From Chloroflexus sp. Y-396-1 (GTDB taxonomy: Bacteria > Chloroflexota > Chloroflexia > Chloroflexales > Chloroflexaceae): a stretch of 64,000 nucleotides of DNA. Of this stretch, positions 26,726 to 35,263 are shown in pieces; within the stretch, counting starts at the first letter, position 1, and the number at the start of each line of letters is the position of its first letter. The position numbers and the translations under genes are program-made. The notes beneath the pieces were generated by a model. That model saw nothing but the letters and a program-made list of their open reading frames with translations. It ran no database searches and was not told where the DNA came from. The stretch is from NCBI RefSeq assembly GCF_000516515.1, contig NZ_KI911784.1:4254633-4318632 (forward strand), given 5' to 3'.

Positions 26726-27250
26726 ATGAAGAATTGGCAGATCGCTGCTCTTTTCATGATCATTGGGCTAGTGCTGTGGCTATCGCCTGCATCAACGATG
26801 GCGCAATCGCCAGCCAGCCTGACCGGTATCGTGACTTACCGCGAGCGGGTGCGTCTTCCAGCCGATGCGCTGGTTGTTCTACAAATTGCCGAAGTTACGC
26901 CTGCCGGCACCGGTGGACGGGTCATTGTCGAACAAACTTTCGCAACTGGCGGCGCCCAACCTCCATTTCGCTTTAACCTCCTCTACGATCCGTCAATTAT
27001 TGATGCCGGTCGCGTCTACACGCTGCAAGGACGTATTCTATCCGGTGGACGTACGCTGTTTACGACTGCCAGTCTGATTCCGGTCATTACGGGTAACGCA
27101 CCAAGGAGTGATATTCAGGTCGTGATGGGCGCCGTGCGGGGGGCAACGCTTCCCCCTGCCGGAAGTGAACTCTGGTTAATTGGCGTAGCCCTCATTCTGG
27201 GCACTCTTGGGACTGTCATGCACGTAGTACGATTAGCCTGGCGACGGTGA
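26726..27250 (+). CDS. YbaY/YscW-like exported protein with C-terminal membrane helix
   Basis: An N-terminal signal (IAALFMIIGLVLWLSPASTMAQ) leads to a YbaY/YscW-type beta domain (LTGIVTYRERVRLPADALVV, VIVEQTFATGG, PFRFNLLYDPSIIDAGRVYT). A C-terminal transmembrane helix (LWLIGVALILGTLGTVMHVV) ends in Arg-Arg, so the domain would be anchored outside the cell. ATG 26726 has TGAGG seven bases upstream, giving 174 residues. Function unknown; YbaY domains bind periplasmic partners. It lies 36 bases before the small gene that precedes the caspase-NACHT gene. Confidence 0.75.
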   Translation: MKNWQIAALFMIIGLVLWLSPASTMAQSPASLTGIVTYRERVRLPADALVVLQIAEVTPAGTGGRVIVEQTFATGGAQPPFRFNLLYDPSIIDAGRVYTLQGRILSGGRTLFTTASLIPVITGNAPRSDIQVVMGAVRGATLPPAGSELWLIGVALILGTLGTVMHVVRLAWRR

Positions 27251-27286
27251 AGGAGCTGACCAGAACAAAGAAACCAGGAGCGGAAC

Positions 27287-27754
27287 ATGGCGCATACAAC
27301 TATTACCCTCGTTTTTCGGGCAGCACCGCAACACGGAGCGGGTCCGGCAGAGGTAGAAGCTATTGGCCGACAGATTGTGTCAGAACTGATCAACCAACAT
27401 CAACGAGTCACACCAGTCTATGATGGAACGCGCGGCGGTAGCCAGTATCAGTGGCTGGTCGACGCCGCACAATCGCTGCTGCCGTTTGCCACGCTGGCCC
27501 TGACAGTTGCCCAACTCTTGAACGAGATACGAAAGCTCAAGCGTGAAGCTAACCATCCTGCCAGCCTCCCCCCTATCGTCGTAGTTGTCACTTACGACAA
27601 TAGCACATGTACCCTGCCGCCCGACAGTGATCAGGCGTTGTTGGAACGGTTATTGAGCGAGACGTTGCCTGACCCGATTGACCCAGACCGCTTGCGCATT
27701 GAGGTGCAGATCGGTGCGCCGCCCCCGCCAGCACCGCCCTGGCAAGAGGGATAA
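27287..27754 (+). CDS. Small protein preceding caspase-STAND gene (EACC1-like?)
   Basis: 155 residues: an N-terminal strand TTITLVFRA, a helix, a hydrophobic central helix SLLPFATLALTVAQLLNEI with a basic end, then strand PIVVVVTYDN and a Pro-rich tail. This order resembles small 'effector-associated constant component' (EACC1) proteins described next to caspase and NTPase genes in bacterial conflict systems. The resemblance is by pattern only and is uncertain. GGAG lies before the ATG. The caspase gene starts 105 bases on, with a promoter in between. Confidence 0.5.
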   Translation: MAHTTITLVFRAAPQHGAGPAEVEAIGRQIVSELINQHQRVTPVYDGTRGGSQYQWLVDAAQSLLPFATLALTVAQLLNEIRKLKREANHPASLPPIVVVVTYDNSTCTLPPDSDQALLERLLSETLPDPIDPDRLRIEVQIGAPPPPAPPWQEG

Positions 27755-27784
27755 ACTGCTCGATTGTGTAGGCGATGGCAATGT

Positions 27785-27813
27785 TTGTAACATGCAAACT
27801 ATTCAAGTATAAT
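27785..27813 (+). promoter_or_regulatory. Promoter of the caspase-NACHT gene
   Basis: TTGTAA (27785-27790), 17-base spacer, TATAAT (27808-27813). Transcription would start near 27820, 40 bases before the ATG. No obvious Shine-Dalgarno precedes that ATG. Confidence 0.6.
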
Positions 27814-27859
27814 ACCGAAAACCAGCGCATTAGTAGCCGCATCGCCGACTTGCTGATCT

Positions 27860-30800
27860 ATGACTAAACGCGCCCTTATTATTGGGGTCAACAGATCGGA
27901 AAACGACCCAACCTTTGTTGCCCTGCGCAGCGCTGAACGTGATGCGAATGATCTGGCGAGCGCACTGCATGACTGCGGTTTCGCGGTGCAATCGCTGATC
28001 GGGCAACAGGCGAAGACGGCTGCAATTCGCGAGGCAGTTGCCAGATTGCGAAAGCAGGCTCATGGTGAGAGTGATCTCTTCATAGCCTTTTCTGGTCACG
28101 GGGCCTGGATTCCGGTGGCTGGACACCCCGATGGTACGACCTTCCTGGTCAGTGCCGATTACGAGAGCGAGATCGCTACCGACGACCCCAACTACTACCT
28201 CTCCCTCGACTGGTGGTATACCCAGTTGCTCGCCTGGGATAAGCCGCGCAGTGTGGTGCTGGTGCTCGATTGCTGCTTTGCCGGTAATGTCGCACAGGCC
28301 GCCGAGCGGCGATCTATCGGCGATGCGATTGAACAGCACTTTCGCGGCGTCACCGTTCCAACCGGACGCCTGCGGGCGTATCTAGCGGCAACTGTACCGG
28401 GCGAGAAAGCCTATGAAGATGACCGTGGCGGATTGTTGACGCAGACGGTGGTGGCGTGTCTGCGCGATAAGGACCGCTCCGGTGATGGGCTGCTCACCGT
28501 GCCGGTGTTGATCGATGCGGTAAAAAAGCAACACTCCGAACATTTCCATCCCTTCGCCGAGTATAAAGGCGATTATCATTGGGTGCTCGCCGATCACCGC
28601 GAAGCCCGGCGAGCGGCACGAGAGATGCAGCAGGCTGAGCAACGGCGTGCCGAGGCGCAACAGCGACTCGCACGCTGGCAATCACCGCACAGCACTGCCC
28701 GCTGCAACGAGTTGCTGCGTGGCTTCGTCGGAAGAGTGAACGAATTAGCGCAACTGTTGGCTGAAATCGAGAAGCTGCGCGCCAGCGGCGGCTATTTACT
28801 GGTGACCGGTGTTGCCGGGCAGGGCAAGAGCAGCATTCTGGCCAAACTGATCAAACACCGCGAGCGCGAGTCTGAACCAACCCCCGCCTACTTCATCCGC
28901 TTTACCCCTGGGCCTTCAGAACAGGCTGCGCTGCTCGGCCATCTGATCGCCGAACTGCTGACCCTGGTCAAACGCGAGGCCGATGCGCTGACCTACCTGC
29001 CCGACGGCGACAATGTGGTGGCGTTGCGTAACAGTTTCGAGACGCTGCTGAGCAATCTAGCTGCTGATCGTCCGCTGACGCTGGTGATTGACGGGCTAGA
29101 CCAGATTCAACCCGATCAGAGGATCGGACAGCGCGATCTGAGCTTCCTGCCCGAACAGCTACCGCCCGGTGTGGTGCTGGTGATCGGTACCCGTCCTGAC
29201 GACACACTGAAGCCGCTCAGGTTACGCACCCCGTACCGCGAATATTGCCTGCCACCGCTGAGCGAAGCCGACTTTGGCGAGCTGCTGCGTGATCGCGGCG
29301 TGACGCTCAGCGCGCATGAGCAATCGGAACTCTACCTTGCGCTCCACGGCAATGCCTTCGACCTGGCCTACCTTGTGCAGGAGATACGCCAGACACCGGT
29401 CACCGACATCGCCGCGCTGCTCCAACGGGTGATTGCCAACCCACGCGACCTGTTCACGCCAACGCTGGAACGGTTGCAGCTCGATTGGAACCTGTGGGAA
29501 AAGGTGCTGCGTCCCCTGCTGGGTATCCTGCTGGTGGCCCAGGAACCGCTCAGCCGCAATGCGCTGCGCGAGATTCTTAACGTCTTTCAGGATCGTATCC
29601 AAACCGCGATTGAGCGCCTGGGGGGCCTGCTCGGTGTGCGCGATGTACAGGGACAACCGAGGTACGGGTTGATCCACCTGAAACTGATCGACTACCTGCG
29701 CACGCAGACGTTCGCCGCTGACGAACTGATCGCCAGTCATGCCCAGATCGCAGCGTGGTGCAGTCGTGATCTGGCGCATCTCTGGCAACCATCGCCTGAA
29801 CTTGTCGAACAGGAACGACGTGCCTACGGGCAGACCCACCTGGTCACACACCTGACAGCCGCGCAGAAGTATGACGACGTCTGGAAACTGCTGGACGATG
29901 ACGAGTACGGTGCAGCGAAGCGGCGGGCTGACCCCAGTCTGCGGGCGTACATTACCGACCTTGACCGGGTGCGGCAGGCAATGGCGGATGCGTCGGATCA
30001 CAACCGGCAGCAGATGGCGGCATGGCCGGCGCGGCTCTGGCGCTACAGCCTGCTGCGGGTCAGCCTGACGAGCAGCGTTGACCGGTGGCCGACGGAACTG
30101 TTCACCGCGCTGGTGGCATTGGGGCAGGGCGCCGAAGCGCGTGATCGGGCCGAGTTGCTAAGTGATCCGCAAAAACGGGCAAAAGTGCTGACCGCAGTGG
30201 GGCGGGCGTTGCTGGAACGCGGCGCTGCCGGCGGCTTGGCGGCGCTCCGTCGCGCCCGCGCCGCCGCCGCGGCGATTGCCGACCCCCGCGAGCGCGCCGA
30301 GGCCCTGGGCGCGCTGGCGCAGGCGCTGGCGCAAGCGGGGCAGTGGGAGGCGGCCCGGCAGACCGCCGATGCGATTGCCGACCCCTTCTGGCGCTACGAG
30401 GCCCTGGGTGCGCTGGCGCAGGCGCTGGCGCAAGCGGGCGATGACGCCGCAGCCCGCCAGACCTTCGCCGCTGCCCGGCAGACCGCCGCGGCGATTGCCG
30501 ACCCCCGCGAGCGCGCCGAGGCCCTGGGCGCGCTCGCGCAGGCGCTGGCGCAAGCGGGGCAGTGGGAGGCCGCCCGGCAGACTGCTAAGGCCATTGACTT
30601 ACTCTTTTGGCGCGCCAAAGCCCTGGGCGGGCTGGCGCAGGCGCTGGCGCAAGCGGGGCAGTGGGAGGCGGCCCGGCAGACCGCCGCGGCGATTGCCGAC
30701 CCCTTTTGGCACGCCTGGGCCCTGAACGGGCTAGCGCAGGCGCTGGCGCAAGCGGGGCAGTGGGAGGCGGCCCGGCAGACCGCCGCGGCGATTGCCGACC

Positions 30801-33151
30801 CCTTTTGGCGCGCTGCGGCCCTGGGCGGGCTGGCGCGGGCGCTGGCGCAAGCGGGGCAGTGGGAGGCCGCCCTACAGACCGCCGAGGCGATTGCCGACCC
30901 CTTTTGGCGCGCCGAGGCCCTGAGCGGGCTGGCGCGGGCGCTGGCGCAAGCGGGGCAGTGGGAGGCCGTCCGCGCTGCCGCGGCGATTGCCGACCCCCGC
31001 GAGCGCGCCGAGGCCCTGGGCGCGCTGGCGCAGGCGCTGGCGCAAGCGGGGCAGTGGGAGGCGGCCCGGCAGACCGCCGCGGCGATTGCCGACCCTGATA
31101 AGCGCGCTTGGGCCCTGGGCGCGCTGGCGCAGGCGCTGGCGCAAGCGGGGCAGTGGGAGGCCGCCCGGCAGACCGCCGCGGCGATTGCCGATCCCGAAAA
31201 GCGCGCCGAGGCCCTGGGTGCGCTGGCGCAGGCGCTGGCGACAGCAGGTGATGACGCCGCAGCCCAACAGACCTTCGCCGCCGCCCGCACTGCCGCCGAG
31301 GCGATTGCCGACCCTGATAAGCGCGCTTGGGCCCTGGGCGCGCTGGCGCAGGCGCTGGCGCAAGCGGGGCAGTGGGAGGCCGCCCGGCAGACCGCCGCGG
31401 CGATTGCCGACCCCTTTTGGCGCGCTGCGGCCCTGGGCGCGCTGGCGCAGGCGCTGGCGCAAGCGGGCGATAACGCCGCAGCCCAACAGACCTTCGCTGC
31501 CGCCCGGCAGACCGTCGCAGCGATTGCCGACCCCCGCAAGCGCGCCGAGGCCCTGGGCGGGCTGGCGCAAGCGGGGCAGTGGGAGACGGCCCGGACGGCC
31601 CGGCAGACCGCTGCAGCGATTGCCGACCCCCGCAAGCGCGCCGAGGCCCTGGGCGCGCTGGTGCGGGCGCTGGCGCAAGCGGGGCAGTGGGAGGCCGCCC
31701 GGCAGACCGCCGCGGCGATTGCCGACCCCGAAAAGCGCGCCGAGGCCCTGGGTGCGCTGGCGCAGGCGCTGGCGACAGCAGGTGATGACGCCGCAGCCCA
31801 ACAGACCTTCGCCGCCGCCCGGCAGACCGCCGCAGCGATTGCCGACCCCTTTTGGTGCGCCAAAGCTCTGGGCGGGCTGGCGAGGGCGCTGGCGCAAGCG
31901 GGGTGGTGGGAGGCTGCCCGGCAGACTGCTGAGGCCATTGACTTACTCTGTTGGCGCGCCAAAGCTCTGGGCGGGCTGGCGCAGGCGCTGGCGCAAGCTG
32001 GGCTGTGGGAGGCCGCTCTACAGACCGCCGCGGCGATTGCCGACCCCTTTTGGCGCGCCAAAGCCCTGGGCGGGCTGGCGAGGGCGCTGGCAGCAGCGGG
32101 CGATGCACCAGCAGCCAAGCAGACCTCTGCCGCCGCCCGCACGACCGTCGCAGCGATTGCAGACCCCCTTCGACGCGCCAAGGTGCTGCGCATGCTGACG
32201 CAGGCGCTGACCAAGGCCCGGCAGTGGGACGCTGCCCGCGCTGCCGCTCTTGCGATTGCTGACCCTTTTTGGCGTGCCGAGGCCCTGCGCGCCCTAGCGC
32301 AGGCGCTGGTTCACGAGCAACAGTGGGCAGAGGCTCGGCAGACCTTTGCCGCCGCTCAGCAGACTGCCAAGAAGATTGCTGCCCCTGAAGAGCGCGCCAA
32401 GGCCCTGGGTGTGCTGGCGCAGGCGCTGGCGCGAGCGGGGCAGTGGGAGGATGCCCGGCAGACCGCCGATGCGATTGCCGACCCCTTCTGTCGCTACGAG
32501 GCCCTGGGTGTGCTGGCGCAGGCGCTGGCGCAAGCGGGGCAGTGGGAGGCCGCCCGGCAGACCGCCGCGGTGATTGCCGAAGGCTTTTCGCACGCTGCGG
32601 CCCTGGGTGCGCTGGCGCAGGCGCTGGCGCAAGCGGGGCAGTGGGAGGCCGCCCGGCAGACCGCCGAGGTGATTGACAGCCCCGTATGGCGCGCCGAGGC
32701 CCTGGGCGCGCTGGCGCAGGCGCTGGCGCAAGCAGGCGATGACGCCGCAGCCCGCCAGACCTTCGCCGCCGCCCGCACCACCGCCGAAGCGATTACCGAC
32801 CCTGGAAAGCGCGCCAAGGCCCTGGGCGCGCTGGCGCAGGCGCTGGCGCAAGCAGGCGATGACGCCGCAGCCCAACAGACCTTCGCCGCCGCCCGCACCA
32901 CCGCCGATGCGATTGCCGACCTCCGCGAGCGCGCCGCGGCCCTGGGCGGGCTGGCGCAGGCGTTGATCCGCACCGGTCAGATTGACGATGCGGTGGCGCT
33001 GCTGGTCAGAGCGTGGGCGCAGGCGCAGATCATTGACGAGTTGACCGAACTGTTTGTGGTTGATAGCTCGTTGCTGCGTGCGTATCCGACGCTGGGCGGC
33101 GATCTGCTAGAGGCGTTTGACTGGGTGGAGCGGGTGGTGCGTGCCGCTTGA
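27860..33151 (+). CDS. STAND protein 2: caspase (C14) - NACHT-like NTPase - 26 helical repeats
   Basis: 1763 residues. A peptidase C14 domain (1-245) begins KRALIIGVNRSENDP, with His80 in FSGHGAW and Cys139 in LDCCFAG as catalytic dyad. A coiled linker rich in Glu, Gln and Arg (245-275) leads to a STAND NTPase: Walker A GVAGQGKSS at 317-325, Walker B LVIDGLDQ near 408-415, and VLVIGTRPD. From about residue 804 to 1700 there are some 26 TPR-like helix-pair repeats of 33 or 40 residues, strikingly alike. Likely role: a repeat-sensed, NTP-gated protease in defence or programmed death. It is GC-rich in the repeats, with long empty antisense frames there. Confidence 0.88.
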   Translation: MTKRALIIGVNRSENDPTFVALRSAERDANDLASALHDCGFAVQSLIGQQAKTAAIREAVARLRKQAHGESDLFIAFSGHGAWIPVAGHPDGTTFLVSADYESEIATDDPNYYLSLDWWYTQLLAWDKPRSVVLVLDCCFAGNVAQAAERRSIGDAIEQHFRGVTVPTGRLRAYLAATVPGEKAYEDDRGGLLTQTVVACLRDKDRSGDGLLTVPVLIDAVKKQHSEHFHPFAEYKGDYHWVLADHREARRAAREMQQAEQRRAEAQQRLARWQSPHSTARCNELLRGFVGRVNELAQLLAEIEKLRASGGYLLVTGVAGQGKSSILAKLIKHRERESEPTPAYFIRFTPGPSEQAALLGHLIAELLTLVKREADALTYLPDGDNVVALRNSFETLLSNLAADRPLTLVIDGLDQIQPDQRIGQRDLSFLPEQLPPGVVLVIGTRPDDTLKPLRLRTPYREYCLPPLSEADFGELLRDRGVTLSAHEQSELYLALHGNAFDLAYLVQEIRQTPVTDIAALLQRVIANPRDLFTPTLERLQLDWNLWEKVLRPLLGILLVAQEPLSRNALREILNVFQDRIQTAIERLGGLLGVRDVQGQPRYGLIHLKLIDYLRTQTFAADELIASHAQIAAWCSRDLAHLWQPSPELVEQERRAYGQTHLVTHLTAAQKYDDVWKLLDDDEYGAAKRRADPSLRAYITDLDRVRQAMADASDHNRQQMAAWPARLWRYSLLRVSLTSSVDRWPTELFTALVALGQGAEARDRAELLSDPQKRAKVLTAVGRALLERGAAGGLAALRRARAAAAAIADPRERAEALGALAQALAQAGQWEAARQTADAIADPFWRYEALGALAQALAQAGDDAAARQTFAAARQTAAAIADPRERAEALGALAQALAQAGQWEAARQTAKAIDLLFWRAKALGGLAQALAQAGQWEAARQTAAAIADPFWHAWALNGLAQALAQAGQWEAARQTAAAIADPFWRAAALGGLARALAQAGQWEAALQTAEAIADPFWRAEALSGLARALAQAGQWEAVRAAAAIADPRERAEALGALAQALAQAGQWEAARQTAAAIADPDKRAWALGALAQALAQAGQWEAARQTAAAIADPEKRAEALGALAQALATAGDDAAAQQTFAAARTAAEAIADPDKRAWALGALAQALAQAGQWEAARQTAAAIADPFWRAAALGALAQALAQAGDNAAAQQTFAAARQTVAAIADPRKRAEALGGLAQAGQWETARTARQTAAAIADPRKRAEALGALVRALAQAGQWEAARQTAAAIADPEKRAEALGALAQALATAGDDAAAQQTFAAARQTAAAIADPFWCAKALGGLARALAQAGWWEAARQTAEAIDLLCWRAKALGGLAQALAQAGLWEAALQTAAAIADPFWRAKALGGLARALAAAGDAPAAKQTSAAARTTVAAIADPLRRAKVLRMLTQALTKARQWDAARAAALAIADPFWRAEALRALAQALVHEQQWAEARQTFAAAQQTAKKIAAPEERAKALGVLAQALARAGQWEDARQTADAIADPFCRYEALGVLAQALAQAGQWEAARQTAAVIAEGFSHAAALGALAQALAQAGQWEAARQTAEVIDSPVWRAEALGALAQALAQAGDDAAARQTFAAARTTAEAITDPGKRAKALGALAQALAQAGDDAAAQQTFAAARTTADAIADLRERAAALGGLAQALIRTGQIDDAVALLVRAWAQAQIIDELTELFVVDSSLLRAYPTLGGDLLEAFDWVERVVRAA
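30270..32960 (+). repeat. Array of about 26 near-identical 99/120-base coding repeats
   Basis: Inside the caspase-NACHT gene. The basic unit is 33 codons (IADPFWRAEALGALAQALAQ then AGQWEAARQTAAA). A second type inserts seven codons (GDDAAAQQTFAAARQT). DNA identity between units is very high, including synonymous sites, pointing to recent duplication or gene conversion. Changes cluster just after IADP (FW, RE, DK, EK, RK). Confidence 0.9.
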
Positions 33152-33320
33152 TCCATCGTGTGCGCTGTTCAACCCCCAGCGAGTAGGTGGATTCTGGCCG
33201 TTGATTTCAGCTAGTTCACAAACCATCTTAGCCGTGATGGGTAGCAGCCAGCAGCGCCGTACACTACCTACTCTATCTCATTTCTACCCCGCTATGCTCG
33301 TCTCACTGCGCCGCAGATTC

Positions 33321-33329
33321 TGGTATCAT
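33321..33329 (+). promoter_or_regulatory. Extended -10 for the GH31-GH35 operon
   Basis: TGGTATCAT at 33321-33329 fits an extended -10, 34 bases before ATG 33364. No clear -35 was seen. Confidence 0.4.
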
Positions 33330-33363
33330 TCAGAGCGGGTTTTGATCGAATACGGAGATGGTC

Positions 33364-35262
33364 ATGCAGCACACGATCCATGGTCCATCTGGCGCAGTGA
33401 CCTTTGATGCTCGCGGTCAGATGACGTTTACGTATAAGGGGCGGCCTGTTTTGATCTGCGGCGGGGTTGTTGCCCATGTCTACGGCGCCGATGTGCCGGT
33501 GCGTGGAGTAATCAGTGCTGATATGGGTGAACGACAGGCTCGGATTCACTACGCGACTGCACGCCCAGAAATAGTACTCCGCCTGGTGATTGAGAGTACA
33601 CCTTCCGGCTTCCGGCTAAGCTGGTCTGGTACACCCCGGTTGCCTGCGCTGCGGGTAGAGTGGCGCCTTGATCCGGGACGGCCATGGTACGGAATGGGTG
33701 AACGGGTGATTCAGCATTGGCCGCTCGACAGTGGAACGGTGCTCTCGGATCCGTTCGAGCCAACAGATCACGGACGGGATGGGACGCTCAATATCGTGAC
33801 TCCATTTTGGCTGAATGCCGCCGGCGCTGCGTTGCTGCTCGAAGAGGGTGACGGTGAGCTGGCAGTGACGATGAATCGTGATGGTGATGGTCTGTTACGC
33901 ATCACCGTCCGTGAAGCTGCACCACCGCCCACCCTGGGCTTCGACGAACGCTATGCTGCCCCCGGCCCGGAACTGGTCGGTCACGTTATTTTGGCGGCGC
34001 ATGCCCCGGCAGCGTTTGCATCCGCTTTGCCACTGCTGGGGCGACCGACTGCGGCCCCACCACTCGAGCTGTTTGCGCGACCAATCTGGACGACCTGGGC
34101 GCAGTATAAGATGGCAGTAACCCAGCGCGATGTGGTAGAGTTCGCCACTCAGATCGTGGCGCGTGGCTATCCCTTCTCGGTGCTTGAAATTGATGATCGC
34201 TGGCAGCGTGGTTATGGGGCGTATGTGTTCGATCCGCGTAAGTTCCCTGACCCACGCGGCATGGTTGATGAATTGCACGCCGCCGGTTTCAAGGTGACAT
34301 TGTGGACACCGGTCTTTTTTGATCCGCGTGATCCGGCCTTTGCGGTCGCGGCCCGGCGTGGCTATCTGATCCGCCATCCTGCCGATAATTCACCGTACTT
34401 GGTACGCTGGTGGCAGGGCTATGGCGGGGTGCTCGATCTCACCAACCCAGAAGCAGTTGCCTGGTGGCTGAGTGAATTACGCTCATTGCAGGCCGAAACC
34501 GGCGTTGATGGCTTCAAGTTTGATGCCGGGGAAGCAAATTTCATCCCGCCTGACGCCATCTGTTATGCGCGTGAGCCGCGCCGTCGGTATGCCGACCGCT
34601 ATACCGAGTTTGTTGCCGATCACTTTGCCTATACTGAGGTGCGGACTGGCTGGCGTGGACAGCGGCGCGGTATTCTCTTTCGGGAATGGGACAAATGGAG
34701 CCGCTGGGGGATCGATAACGGTCTGCACAGTGTCCTTACTCAGGCATTGACCTTGAGTATCTGCGGTTTCCCGTTTGTGTTGCCGGATATGATTGGCGGT
34801 AATGCGTACCAGGGGGAAGTACCCGATGGCGAGTTGATGGTTCGTTGGACGCAATTGTGTGCTCTGTTGCCCACAATGCAGTTTAGCCTCCCGCCGTGGC
34901 AGTACGGGAGCGAGGTTGATGCGATCTGCCGCCAATACGCCCAACTCCACGTTCATCTGGCGCCGTACCTGGCAACGTTGATCGAGGAAAATCTCCGTGA
35001 CGGTACGCCATTAGTTCGTCCGCTCTTCTGGCATGCCCCGTCAGATCACGATGCGCTCTACTGTGATGACCAGTTTCTCCTTGGGGCGCGCTACCTGGTT
35101 GCGCCGGTCGTGCAGCCTGGTCAGCGACAGCGTGATGTGTACTTGCCAGACGGTGTCTGGCGTGATTACTGGAGCGGAGCAATCTATCAGGGACCGGTTC
35201 GGCTAGCAAACGTACCGGCGCCACTCGAGCGGATGCCGTTGTTTGAGCGGGTGGAGGGCTAA
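33364..35262 (+). CDS. Glycoside hydrolase family 31 (alpha-glucosidase/alpha-xylosidase)
   Basis: Retaining alpha-glycosidase, 632 residues. The nucleophile region GVDGFKFDAGEANF places Asp387 as catalytic; LEIDDRWQRGYG and FPFVLPDMIGGNAY are further GH31 hallmarks. No signal peptide is visible, so it probably acts in the cytoplasm on imported oligosaccharides. ATG 33364 has GGAG six bases upstream; an in-frame ATG lies at 33358. One base separates its stop from the GH35 start. The pairing with a beta-galactosidase suggests a mixed alpha/beta-linked substrate such as xyloglucan pieces, but the specificity is not fixed by sequence. Confidence 0.88.
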   Translation: MQHTIHGPSGAVTFDARGQMTFTYKGRPVLICGGVVAHVYGADVPVRGVISADMGERQARIHYATARPEIVLRLVIESTPSGFRLSWSGTPRLPALRVEWRLDPGRPWYGMGERVIQHWPLDSGTVLSDPFEPTDHGRDGTLNIVTPFWLNAAGAALLLEEGDGELAVTMNRDGDGLLRITVREAAPPPTLGFDERYAAPGPELVGHVILAAHAPAAFASALPLLGRPTAAPPLELFARPIWTTWAQYKMAVTQRDVVEFATQIVARGYPFSVLEIDDRWQRGYGAYVFDPRKFPDPRGMVDELHAAGFKVTLWTPVFFDPRDPAFAVAARRGYLIRHPADNSPYLVRWWQGYGGVLDLTNPEAVAWWLSELRSLQAETGVDGFKFDAGEANFIPPDAICYAREPRRRYADRYTEFVADHFAYTEVRTGWRGQRRGILFREWDKWSRWGIDNGLHSVLTQALTLSICGFPFVLPDMIGGNAYQGEVPDGELMVRWTQLCALLPTMQFSLPPWQYGSEVDAICRQYAQLHVHLAPYLATLIEENLRDGTPLVRPLFWHAPSDHDALYCDDQFLLGARYLVAPVVQPGQRQRDVYLPDGVWRDYWSGAIYQGPVRLANVPAPLERMPLFERVEG

Positions 35263-35263
35263 A

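Noticed and set aside
30394-32214. Long antisense open frames (606, 507 and 341 codons) over the caspase repeat array
   Set aside because: They arise from repeated GC-rich codons without stops in other frames; no start signals, and the sense frame has clear domains.
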